DNA of 64,000 nucleotides, taken from Gilliamella sp. wkB112. GTDB lineage: Bacteria; Pseudomonadota; Gammaproteobacteria; Enterobacterales; Orbaceae. Both the position numbers and the translations under genes were made by a program. Below are positions 39,782 to 47,447 of this stretch, piece by piece (position 1 is the stretch's first letter; every line of letters begins with the position of its first letter). Location: positions 1 through 64,000 of the forward strand of contig NZ_LZGL01000005.1 in NCBI RefSeq assembly GCF_001690685.1, given 5' to 3'. The notes below the pieces were generated by a model, which saw nothing but the letters and a program-made list of their open reading frames with translations, had not been told where the DNA came from and did no database searches.

Positions 39782-41467
39782 ATGCTAGCCTTATCACCGA
39801 TTTTTATATTAAGCTTTGCCATCATTGTTTTGCTGTTTTCAGTGTTTATTTTAAAAGTAAACACCAGATGGTGTACCATTTTAACTGTATTAGGCCTGCT
39901 CGGTGCTTTAATTTGTTCTACTGCAATTGGTTATAAAATTTCTATTAATACGCAAATGATTACAGATATAAGTAGTGACAATATGCAAATATCTGTACCT
40001 TCATCAACACCAGTTACAGACGCTAATTCTTCTAATGAAGAAACCATAGCTATTGATGCGGTACCGACCGAACCAGTAGTCCCAGCCAGTAATAGTGAGA
40101 ATAATCATGACAACGTTAGTAGCGAAACAAATTTACAGTCCAATGTCGATAAGAATGAATGGCAAGCTCACAATATTACGGCCTTATTTACCTGTGATGG
40201 TTATGGGCTCCTTTATACTAGTTTAATTTTGATTATTGCAATTATAGTAGCAAGCCTAACTTATCGTTGGTTTATGCACGAACAAAATCATCATGGTTTA
40301 TTCTATGTAATTTTGTTATTTATGACATTGGGTGGAGTAACACTCGTTTATGCTAGTCATTTGATGTCCTTCTTTATCGGTTTAGAATTATTGTCAATTC
40401 CATTTGTTGGACTAATTGGTTATCAGTATCAACAAACTCACTCACTGGAAGCGGCAATAAAATATATGATTTTATCCGCTGTTGCCAGTGTGTTTTTATT
40501 GTTGGGTATTGCTTTTTATTATGCCACTACGGGCGAATTAACCTTCAGTGGTTTAAGTTATCAACTATCGACAATGTCATATCCAAGTACATTACTGTTA
40601 ACTGGTGTTTGTCTGATGTTAGTGGGAATAGGCTTTAAATTATCACTAGTTCCGTTTCAACTTTGGCTGCCTGATGTCTATCAAGGATCACCAACTGTAG
40701 TTGCGTTGTTGTTTTCAACAGTGGGTAAAGTGGCCGTATTTTGTGCTATAGCTAGATTATTTTTGTTAGCACCGATTGTGAATAATGAAACCATTCGTAT
40801 CATTTTAGTGATCATGGCATTTTGTTCTATTTTGTGGGGTAATTCATTAGCCTTAATGCAAAGTAGTGTGAAAAGGCTATTGGCTTATTCATCAATTGCC
40901 CATTTCGGTTATTTATTAATTGCTTTAATCGCGGTGCAATATCAAGTATTGGCATTAGAAACCATTGGTGTTTATTTAATTAGTTATATATTAGCCAATA
41001 TCTGTATATTAGGAGTGATTAGTTTAGAATCACATTCTGATGAATTACAAGATCATGAAAATGAAGTTGATTTATCAGGATTATTCTGGCGTCGTCCAAT
41101 TCTTGCCTTATCAATGGGGTTAGGATTATTATCATTAGCAGGGGTGCCACTTACCGCTGGTTTTGTTGGTAGATTTTTACTAGTATTGCTAGGCGTTACA
41201 GCCGAATTATGGTGGTTAATGGGGGCGGTAGTCATTGGTAGTGCATTGGGGCTTTATTTTTATGCGCGCTTGATTATTAATCTTTATATAAGGCCAGTAA
41301 GTCGGGATGATCAACTATCAATGAGTTCTGTAATAAAATTAAAATGGCAAGATATTAGAATAAGTGAGTTATTTATTGCCATTTCAGCTCTATTAACACT
41401 GTTATGCGGGATTTACCCTAAATGGTTGTTTAGCTTAGTAAGTATGGCCCAATATTTAACTACATAA
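39782..41467 (+). CDS. nuoN: NuoN complex I antiporter-like subunit with an inserted hydrophilic loop
   Basis: 561 residues, about 75 longer than E. coli NuoN. The extra length is a Ser/Thr/Asn/Pro/Glu-rich segment (about residues 55-127) between the first and second membrane segments. The rest matches well: IGLELLSIP (Glu133), GIGFKLSLVPFQLWLPDVYQGSP (Lys217), STVGKVAVF (Lys247) and YSSIAHFGYLL (His305) are kept, while Lys395 is Arg (FVGRF). It is the last gene of the nuoJKLMN run. The contrast with the altered NuoM and NuoL is notable. Confidence 0.92.
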   Translation: MLALSPIFILSFAIIVLLFSVFILKVNTRWCTILTVLGLLGALICSTAIGYKISINTQMITDISSDNMQISVPSSTPVTDANSSNEETIAIDAVPTEPVVPASNSENNHDNVSSETNLQSNVDKNEWQAHNITALFTCDGYGLLYTSLILIIAIIVASLTYRWFMHEQNHHGLFYVILLFMTLGGVTLVYASHLMSFFIGLELLSIPFVGLIGYQYQQTHSLEAAIKYMILSAVASVFLLLGIAFYYATTGELTFSGLSYQLSTMSYPSTLLLTGVCLMLVGIGFKLSLVPFQLWLPDVYQGSPTVVALLFSTVGKVAVFCAIARLFLLAPIVNNETIRIILVIMAFCSILWGNSLALMQSSVKRLLAYSSIAHFGYLLIALIAVQYQVLALETIGVYLISYILANICILGVISLESHSDELQDHENEVDLSGLFWRRPILALSMGLGLLSLAGVPLTAGFVGRFLLVLLGVTAELWWLMGAVVIGSALGLYFYARLIINLYIRPVSRDDQLSMSSVIKLKWQDIRISELFIAISALLTLLCGIYPKWLFSLVSMAQYLTT

Positions 41468-41537
41468 TTATTATTAAGCTATAAACTTTTCTGGTAGATT
41501 AATCGTGCTGACAAGTATAAATTATAGTCTTCTTTAA

Positions 41538-41580
41538 TTTATACTTAAACGTATGCCACTCCTGAAACATTTTTACAATA
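41538..41580 (+). repeat. Dispersed ~40-bp intergenic element, copy A (reference copy)
   Basis: The copy used as reference: TTTATACTTAAAC, then GTATGCCA, then CTCCTGAAACATTTTTACAATA. It lies between nuoN and yajC, ending 77 bp before the yajC ATG. The copy at 23008-23048 shares 19 consecutive bases plus the left arm with it. Confidence 0.7.
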
Positions 41581-41656
41581 AATAGTTAATATTAGATTCA
41601 TTTATTGTGTTATAATTTCGAACTTTAAAAAGTAAATTTGAATTAAGAGGACAAGT

Positions 41657-41989
41657 ATGGACTTTTTTATCTCTAAAGCGTATGCAGACGCTGGTCAAGC
41701 AACTGAAAGCAATCCTTATTTCTTACCTATCATGTTGGTAGTATTTGGCTTATTTTTCTATTTTATGATTATGCGCCCACAACAAAAACGTGCTAAAGCT
41801 CATCGTGAACTTATGTCTGCTATTTCCAAAGGTGACGAAGTGTTAACTAATGGTGGTTTAGTTGGTCGTGTATCTAAAGTTAACGAAAATGGTTATATTG
41901 CGTTAGAGTTAAATGATTCTACTGAAGTAGTAATTAAGCGAGACTTTATTACATCAGTGTTACCAAAAGGAACAATGAAATCACTATAA
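41657..41989 (+). CDS. yajC: YajC, Sec translocon accessory subunit
   Basis: 110 residues. One membrane segment (about residues 23-40), then the family motif MIMRPQQKRAKAHRELMSAISKGDEV (split by reading) and the beta-rich cytoplasmic domain VLTNGGLVGRVSKV. It associates with SecDF. It begins the yajC-secD-secF operon; SD AGAGGA. The queA and tgt genes that usually precede it are absent. Confidence 0.95.
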   Translation: MDFFISKAYADAGQATESNPYFLPIMLVVFGLFFYFMIMRPQQKRAKAHRELMSAISKGDEVLTNGGLVGRVSKVNENGYIALELNDSTEVVIKRDFITSVLPKGTMKSL

Positions 41990-42047
41990 TAAGATAATCT
42001 TGTTATAGTTCATTGTGTTAATTACCTAACCCACAAGAGAATATGTC

Positions 42048-43904
42048 GTGTTAAACCGCTATCCTTTGTGGAAGTATATAATGTTGGTCGTCGTGATTTG
42101 CGCCGGCCTACTTTATGCACTTCCAAATATTTATGGTGAAGATCCTGCTATACAAATATCCGGTTCACCGGGTTCTGAAATTACTGTAACCACACAAGAT
42201 AAAATTAAAAAACTACTGACTGATAATAATATAGAACCTAAGTCATTTGTATTTGAAAACAAATCTATTTTAATTCGTGTTGGTGATAATGATACACAGC
42301 TAAAAGCCAAAGAACTAATTTCTGAAGAATTAGGTGACACTTATATTGTTGCCTTAAATTTAGCTCCCGCAACTCCAGCTTGGCTTACCATATTCGGTGC
42401 AGAACCAATGAAATTGGGGCTTGATTTACGTGGTGGTGTTCACTTTTTAATGGAAGTGGATATGACAACTGCTTTAAGTAAACTAGCTGAACAGTCTATT
42501 GAAAATTTAAAAGTTGAGTTTACTAACAGTAAATTAAAATACAAATCTGTTGCAAAAGATAGTAATCAGCAAATTGTTATGCAATTTGAGAATACAGAAG
42601 ATCGCAATAAAGCAATTACTAAAATTAATGGTTTACAGGATTTCAACGTTGCTTCTCAAAGCGAAAATAGTATTGTACTTAATATAAGTGAACAGCGATT
42701 ACAACAAGCAAAAAATGATGCTGTACAACAAAATACTACAATTTTACGTAATCGTGTAAATCAGTTAGGCGTAGCTGAACCAATAGTCCAACGTCAAGGT
42801 TCAGATCGAATCGTAGTAGAATTACCAGGTATTCAGGATACCGCTTTAGCTAAGCGAATTTTAGGGGCTACAGCAACACTAGAGTTTAGACAAGTAAATG
42901 AAGACAATACCGCTAATTTACCCGCTATGCTAAATGGTGATATGCGAGTACCTTATGGTTCAGAAATTAAATATATGGCTAATGGTCGTCCTGTTTTGTT
43001 GTATAAGCGTATTGTTTTGACCGGCGATCATATTACTGATTCTTCCTTCAGAGTAAATGAATATAGCCAACCAGAAGTCGCTATTACCCTTGATGGTGCA
43101 GGTGGTAAAACCATGTTAGATTTTACTCAGAAAAATCTGCATAAATCTATGGCCACATTATTTGTTGAATATAAAGACACCGGCAAACGTGATGAAAATG
43201 ACAAGCCAATTCTAGAAAAACAGGAACAAATTATTAATGTTGCTACTATTCAAGGTATCTTTAGTGATCGCTTCCAAGTAACCGGTATTAGTAATGTAGA
43301 TGAAGCTAAAAATTTATCTCTGTTGTTACGAGCAGGGGCATTAATTGCGCCGATTCAAATTATTGAAGAACGGACTGTTGGGCCATCAATGGGTCAAGAA
43401 AATATTACTCAAGGTTTGGAATCTTGCTTATGGGGCTTATTGGTTTCAGTTATCTTTATGTTAGCTATGTATCGATTATTTGGTCTATTCGCTAGCTTAG
43501 CCTTAGTTGCTAACTTAATTTTAATTGTTGGCGCTATGTCTTTATTGCCGGGGGCAACACTAAGTATGCCAGGAATTGCCGGGATTGTGTTGACTGTTGG
43601 TATGGCAGTTGATGCTAACGTATTAATAAATGAACGTATCAAAGAAGAACTGAGTAATGGTCGCGGAGTGCAACATGCAATTAATGAAGGTTATGCGGGT
43701 GCATGGAGTAGTATTTTTGATGCCAATTTAACCACATTAATCACAGCAGTTATTCTTTATGCTGTTGGAACCGGCTCAATAAAAGGTTTTGCGATTACTT
43801 TAGGCATTGGTATTGTAACATCAATGTTTACTTCGATTGTAGGTACGCGAGCACTAGCCAACTTGATTTATGGCGGCCGTCGTGTCAATAAGTTATCAAT
43901 TTAG
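42048..43904 (+). CDS. secD: SecD, protein translocase subunit
   Basis: 618 residues (E. coli 615), start GTG. One N-terminal membrane segment is followed by LGLDLRGGVHFLMEVD (SecD motif D1), a large periplasmic P1 domain and five C-terminal membrane segments. The proton-relay motif GIVLTVGMAVDANVLINERIKEE is intact. SecDF uses the proton motive force to help pull preproteins out of SecYEG. Confidence 0.96.
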   Translation: MLNRYPLWKYIMLVVVICAGLLYALPNIYGEDPAIQISGSPGSEITVTTQDKIKKLLTDNNIEPKSFVFENKSILIRVGDNDTQLKAKELISEELGDTYIVALNLAPATPAWLTIFGAEPMKLGLDLRGGVHFLMEVDMTTALSKLAEQSIENLKVEFTNSKLKYKSVAKDSNQQIVMQFENTEDRNKAITKINGLQDFNVASQSENSIVLNISEQRLQQAKNDAVQQNTTILRNRVNQLGVAEPIVQRQGSDRIVVELPGIQDTALAKRILGATATLEFRQVNEDNTANLPAMLNGDMRVPYGSEIKYMANGRPVLLYKRIVLTGDHITDSSFRVNEYSQPEVAITLDGAGGKTMLDFTQKNLHKSMATLFVEYKDTGKRDENDKPILEKQEQIINVATIQGIFSDRFQVTGISNVDEAKNLSLLLRAGALIAPIQIIEERTVGPSMGQENITQGLESCLWGLLVSVIFMLAMYRLFGLFASLALVANLILIVGAMSLLPGATLSMPGIAGIVLTVGMAVDANVLINERIKEELSNGRGVQHAINEGYAGAWSSIFDANLTTLITAVILYAVGTGSIKGFAITLGIGIVTSMFTSIVGTRALANLIYGGRRVNKLSI

Positions 43905-43913
43905 AGGTTTATT

Positions 43914-44915
43914 GTGATTATTAATAAAAAAGAAAATCATGATGTTAGAGAGCTGAATCATGGTCGCAGAGTCCTCGACTTTTTGAAGTTTGGTTTTATT
44001 GCTTTTGTTATTTCAATGTTATTAGTTGTCGCCTCATTTGTAGTGATCTTTGTCAAAGGTTTTAACTTAGGCCAAGATTTTACCGGCGGTACTACCGTTG
44101 AATTAACCGTAGTTAAATCAGTGAATCTCGATGACTTACGTAACAGTTTACGTGACGCCGGGTACCATGAGCCAATTGTGCAATATTATGGTAGTAGTAA
44201 AGATATCATTATTCGTTTGGCTGCAGCTAAACAAGAAGATGGTAATGTTTCATCGGTGATAGATAATGCTTTAGGTACTAAAATATCTAATCTAATTCAT
44301 AAAGACATTGATGCAGATGCTCAAATCAAACGTATTGAATTTGTTGGCCCGACAGTAGGTGCCGAACTTGCACAAGATGGTATCTTGGCAATTTGTGCCG
44401 CGCTAGTCTGTATTTTGATCTATATTGCCTTCCGTTTTGAATGGCGATTTGGTACAGGAGCTGTAGTGGCATTAGCCCATGACGTTGTGATCACTGCTGG
44501 TTATTTATCGCTATTTGATAGAGAGCTAGATCTGACAATTATTGCGGCAATGTTATCGATAATAGGTTACTCACTTAATGATACCATCGTAGTATTTGAC
44601 CGTATCCGAGAGAATTTTAGAAAAATTCGTCGAGCTTCACCTTATGATGTAATTAATATTTCATTGACCCAAACATTACATCGAACTTTAATGACCTCAG
44701 GAACGACACTAGCGGTAGTTATTATTTTATATATCTTTGGTGGTTCTATGTTAAAAGGGTTCTCGGAAACATTAGGCGTAGGAATTTTACTTGGTACTAT
44801 CTCTTCTATCTATGTTGCTGCTTATATGTCACTTAAACTAGGTGTCAAGCGCGAACACTTTATGCCACCTAAAGTTGAAGCTGAAGGTGCAGATCAACCT
44901 TCTATTTTAAGGTAA
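43914..44915 (+). CDS. secF: SecF, protein translocase subunit
   Basis: 333 residues, start GTG, 9 bp after secD. N-terminal membrane segment, GFNLGQDFTGGTTVEL periplasmic motif, and the second half GYSLNDTIVVFDRIRENFR with the conserved Asp/Arg. It forms the SecDF complex. It is followed by a hairpin terminator. Confidence 0.96.
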   Translation: MIINKKENHDVRELNHGRRVLDFLKFGFIAFVISMLLVVASFVVIFVKGFNLGQDFTGGTTVELTVVKSVNLDDLRNSLRDAGYHEPIVQYYGSSKDIIIRLAAAKQEDGNVSSVIDNALGTKISNLIHKDIDADAQIKRIEFVGPTVGAELAQDGILAICAALVCILIYIAFRFEWRFGTGAVVALAHDVVITAGYLSLFDRELDLTIIAAMLSIIGYSLNDTIVVFDRIRENFRKIRRASPYDVINISLTQTLHRTLMTSGTTLAVVIILYIFGGSMLKGFSETLGVGILLGTISSIYVAAYMSLKLGVKREHFMPPKVEAEGADQPSILR

Positions 44916-44921
44916 TTAGTT

Positions 44922-44953
44922 AAACTCTGCCGATGAGTGGCAGAGTTTATTTG
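44922..44953 (+). terminator. Terminator after secF
   Basis: AAACTCTGCC and GGCAGAGTTT form a 10-bp stem with a GATGAGT loop, followed by ATTTG. The T run is broken, so efficiency may be moderate. Confidence 0.75.
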
Positions 44954-45038
44954 ATCGCATTTTAAACAACTAGTATCAAATAGATTGACAGTTATCATGT
45001 TGTTGCATATTATTAGCCGCAGTTTCACACTTTCTATT

Positions 45039-45114
45039 GGGGCCATAGCTCAGCTGGGAGAGCGCAACGCTGGCAGCGTTGAGGTCAGGGGTTCGATCCC
45101 CCTTGGCTCCACCA
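45039..45114 (+). tRNA. tRNA-Ala (GGC)
   Basis: A complete 76-nt cloverleaf: GGGGCCA pairs with TGGCTCC (one G-T), anticodon loop CTGGCAG (anticodon GGC), T-arm GGTTCGATCC and encoded CCA. The long frame 44985-45359 running through it is not a gene. Accessory genes follow immediately to the right. Confidence 0.97.
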
Positions 45115-45197
45115 ATTCACTATCCCAATCCATATTAGCTCGCAAATTTCAACCGAGAGAACAGATATGTGGCACTATAGCTTATACATATATTTAT

Positions 45198-45359
45198 ATG
45201 TCCGATAAATACAAAATTAATTTATTAGAATCAGAAAGAGATTTGATGCACATGTGGGATAGTATGTATAAACTGAGTGTATGGGAGTGTGGGCGTAATG
45301 AATTGTTAACGGAAATTCAGGGTAATAATAATAAATTTGTTACTGAAAGGTGTAGATGA
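45198..45359 (+). CDS. Possible small protein of 53 residues
   Basis: A short frame starting MSDKYKINLLES and rich in Glu, Asn, Met and Trp. It looks more protein-like than the random sequence around it, but there is no good SD and no family I recognise. It is followed 18 bp later by a 24-bp perfect inverted repeat. It may be a remnant of a longer gene that entered next to tRNA-Ala. Confidence 0.25.
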   Translation: MSDKYKINLLESERDLMHMWDSMYKLSVWECGRNELLTEIQGNNNKFVTERCR

Positions 45360-45377
45360 ACAATGCCAAGATTTAGC

Positions 45378-45432
45378 TTTAGTGGATAGGGTATTTTATT
45401 ATTCGCATTAATAAAATACCCTATCCACTAAA
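45378..45432. repeat. 24-bp perfect inverted repeat (strong hairpin)
   Basis: Two perfect 24-bp arms (beginning TTTAGTGGATAGGG on the left) surround a 7-nt TTCGCAT loop. The stem is longer than usual for a terminator. There is no T run after it on the plus strand beyond scattered Ts. It could be a bidirectional terminator, a transcript-protecting hairpin or the trace of a small palindromic element. Confidence 0.85.
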
Positions 45433-45532
45433 ATAATGAATTAATTTTCACACTAAAAAATCAATGCTACTATGTATATAATTTTATATTAAAACAATTA
45501 ATTTAATCTATTAACTATATAAGGACGTAAAG

Positions 45533-45835
45533 ATGAAATTTTGTGTAGCTTGTTCAATGCCTCTTGAAAAAGAAGAATTTATAGCGCTCCATAATTCGAA
45601 TGGTGATTTTTGTATTTACTGTGTTGATGACCAAAAAAAAGTAAAGTCATGTGAAGATATTTTTAAAGGTGGCGTTGAGTATTTTATAAATGAAGAAAAC
45701 TACCCTAAAGAATATGCTGAAAAAATAGTTAGAAAAAATATGACGTTGCTTCCTTATTGGAAAAATAATCCATCAGCTTGCTTAAAAGGTGAAATGCTTT
45801 CCGATGAGGAATTTAAAAAACTATTTTGTGAATAA
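45533..45835 (+). CDS. Small zinc-ribbon protein
   Basis: 100 residues beginning with CVACSMPLEKEEF and continuing FCIYCVDD, giving two CxxC pairs that can bind one zinc. This resembles the 'putative zinc ribbon' family found alone or fused to AraC-type regulators. The C-terminal half is helical, with a further Cys pair near the end. The SD AAGGA is well placed. Likely a metal-binding or DNA/protein-interaction module; the precise role is unknown. Confidence 0.75.
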   Translation: MKFCVACSMPLEKEEFIALHNSNGDFCIYCVDDQKKVKSCEDIFKGGVEYFINEENYPKEYAEKIVRKNMTLLPYWKNNPSACLKGEMLSDEEFKKLFCE

Positions 45836-45924
45836 TATTCATTAATGTAAATAATTGTGTCAAAAATAGTTTTTGCTAATTAATTTAAGCACAATTACAA
45901 GTCATCACTAGGAAACATAATCTT

Positions 45925-46223
45925 ATGAAAACACCAGAACAATGCCTTAATATGACGGAAATTCGTACTGAAATCGATAACATTGATCATAGTGTTATTC
46001 AACTATTGGCGACTCGATTTACCTATGTGAAAGCTGCAAGTAAATTCAAAAAAATACTACCGAAGTTCAAGCCAAAGAGCGTTTTAATAGTATGCTAGAA
46101 CAACGCAAACAGTGGGCTATTGAGTTAGGATTAAATGGTGATATTATTAAAGACCTTTATGCCGATTTGGTTAGATATTTTATTAATGAAGAATTAAAGC
46201 ATTTCAATAATAAAGAAAAATAA
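45925..46223 (+). pseudogene. Frameshifted chorismate mutase / PchB-like gene
   Basis: From the ATG at 45925 the frame encodes MKTPEQCLNM...IRTEIDNIDHSVIQLLATRF...YVKAASKFKK, matching chorismate mutase type II proteins and most closely PchB (isochorismate pyruvate lyase). At a run of seven A (46048-46054) the frame is lost. Adding one A restores TTEVQAKERFNSMLEQRKQW through to the TAA at 46221, giving 99 residues, close to PchB's 101. It is therefore one gene broken by a single-base loss in a homopolymer. It could be a true mutation, a sequencing error or a slippage-corrected gene. Confidence 0.8.
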
Positions 46224-46235
46224 GTGAGTTTGCCC

Positions 46236-46751
46236 ATGGGATATACTAATAAACAGCAGTTATTAACTGAAATTAATAAAACGGCTCAATTATTTATCGA
46301 TGAATTTAGTTCGATCCCTGAGTCGCAAAAAGATGTTTTAGTTGACGGCGTCGATCGAACACCCTCACAAATGCTTGCTTATCAACTTGGTTGGTTAAAT
46401 TTAGTTAAATCTTGGGATGATCAAGAACTGGCTGGTGAAAATCCAATATTACCGGCTCCTGGTTATAAATGGAATCGCTTAGGTGATCTCTATCATGAAT
46501 TTTATAAAACCTATCAAAGTTTATCGTTACAAGAGTTAATCTTGTCATTTAAACAACAAATTAAAATATGGAATAATTGGATTGAGTCTTTAAGTGAAAC
46601 GACACTCTTTACTAAAGATGATCGTAATTGGACTAAACCCTATCCTGAAGCTTGGACTGTTGCGAAGTTTATTCACATTAATTCAGTCGCACCTTTTAAA
46701 TCATTTAGAACCAAAATCAGGAAATGGAAAAAATTACATACCGCAATTTGA
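46236..46751 (+). CDS. ClbS/DfsB family (DUF1706) protein
   Basis: About 171 residues from the ATG at 46236; a GTG at 46224 directly after the previous stop is the alternative. The DUF1706 four-helix pattern is seen in RTPSQMLAYQLGWLNLV, PAPGYKWNRLGDLY and PEAWTVAKFIHINSVAPFKSFRTKIRKW. The family includes ClbS, a cyclopropane hydrolase that protects colibactin producers from their own toxin, and DinB-like small enzymes. Most members have no known substrate. It lies in an accessory stretch beside the broken PchB-like gene. Confidence 0.8.
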   Translation: MGYTNKQQLLTEINKTAQLFIDEFSSIPESQKDVLVDGVDRTPSQMLAYQLGWLNLVKSWDDQELAGENPILPAPGYKWNRLGDLYHEFYKTYQSLSLQELILSFKQQIKIWNNWIESLSETTLFTKDDRNWTKPYPEAWTVAKFIHINSVAPFKSFRTKIRKWKKLHTAI

Positions 46752-46796
46752 GATAATTTTAAACAGTTTATTTCAACATTGTTAAAGAGGGAAATT

Positions 46797-47030
46797 ATGG
46801 CTTTTTCAGAACAGGAATATAATCAACTGGCGGCATTAAAGTTTGTTGGAGCCAAAATAATCGAGCGCCTTGAACAAATGGAACTCGATTCCTTTGCTAA
46901 ATTACGCAACTCTTCATTAGAAGAAATTCTTAACAAAGGTGCATTACTAACCGGATCTAGCTGTTGGAAAAATAGCCATCAAGCCAAAACCGCTATTTTA
47001 AATATTTTAACATTGGTTAAACAAGCATAG
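46797..47030 (+). CDS. Small helical protein, HhH-like
   Basis: 77 residues from the ATG at 46797, with SD AAAGAGG; an upstream TTG (46779) is less likely. The segment LAALKFVGAKIIERLEQMEL resembles a helix-hairpin-helix with the usual 'VGxKxxERL' turn, followed by FAKLRNSSLEEIL and a helix rich in Ala/Ile. HhH modules bind DNA backbones or act in protein contacts. Function unknown. It ends 140 bp before the CRISPR array. Confidence 0.7.
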   Translation: MAFSEQEYNQLAALKFVGAKIIERLEQMELDSFAKLRNSSLEEILNKGALLTGSSCWKNSHQAKTAILNILTLVKQA

Positions 47031-47126
47031 TTGTTTTGAATTCTTCTCTGGTATCAATTTAAAGCGTTTTATAGCCTTTATTTTTTCAAAATCTGGTAAC
47101 TAAGTATTTTGTCGGATCCTATAAGT

Positions 47127-47168
47127 ATATTAAATGAAACGGTATACATTCCTGAATATTTTTTACAA
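47127..47168 (+). repeat. Dispersed ~40-bp intergenic element, copy C
   Basis: A diverged copy containing GGTATACATTCCTGAATATTT then TTTTACAATC. It ends only 1-2 bases before the first CRISPR repeat, on the leader-distal side of the array. Confidence 0.45.
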
Positions 47169-47169
47169 T

Positions 47170-47321
47170 CGGTTTATCCCTATGTGTATAGGGAACAGGG
47201 AGCGATCATCACTCGCAATTAAATCAGATTCGGTTTATCCCTATGTGTATAGGGAACAGATCTGATGAATCCTGGTATTTATCAATTAAACGCGGTTTAT
47301 CCCTATGTGTATAGGGAACAG
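47170..47321 (-). CRISPR. Type I-E CRISPR array: three 29-bp repeats, two spacers
   Basis: Three identical 29-bp repeats at 47170-47198, 47231-47259 and 47293-47321, beginning CGGTTTATCCC and ending ATAGGGAACAG. Spacers are 32 bp (47199-47230) and 33 bp (47260-47292). The inner dyad CCCTAT-GTGT-ATAGGG gives the crRNA hairpin. On the minus strand the repeat ends GGATAAACCG like type I-E repeats of E. coli, so the array is probably transcribed on the minus strand from a leader between 47322 and cas3. All three repeats are identical, so this is an intact short array. No protospacer can be assigned. Confidence 0.95.
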
Positions 47322-47447
47322 ACCAATTATAACCTATTGTTTTATAATTAAAATAGGAGGAGCCAAAATTCTACCAAATTTTTAGCTGATTTTTTAATCA
47401 TAAATATTGAGAAAAAATTTGATTGTTATAGTATTAAAATTTAAGCA
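47322..47447 (-). promoter_or_regulatory. Probable CRISPR leader
   Basis: 126 bp of AT-rich DNA between the cas3 stop and the leader-proximal repeat (47293-47321), on the side expected from repeat orientation. On the minus strand it has a near-consensus IHF site (AATCAAATTTTTT, about 47418-47430) and, about 5 bp before the first repeat, TATAAT. A short dyad CCTATT...AATAGG lies at 47332-47356. The distance between the IHF-like site and the repeat is longer than in E. coli. Confidence 0.5.

Noticed and set aside
44985-45359. A 124-codon plus-strand frame
   Set aside because: It runs straight through the complete tRNA-Ala gene; only its last part (from 45198) was kept as a weak small-gene candidate.
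45115-47030. Attachment site duplication of tRNA-Ala
   Set aside because: No second copy of the tRNA 3' end and no integrase gene were found in the window.
47100-47169. A possible fourth, degenerate CRISPR repeat on the leader-distal side
   Set aside because: The stretch matches the dispersed element instead and does not contain the repeat dyad.
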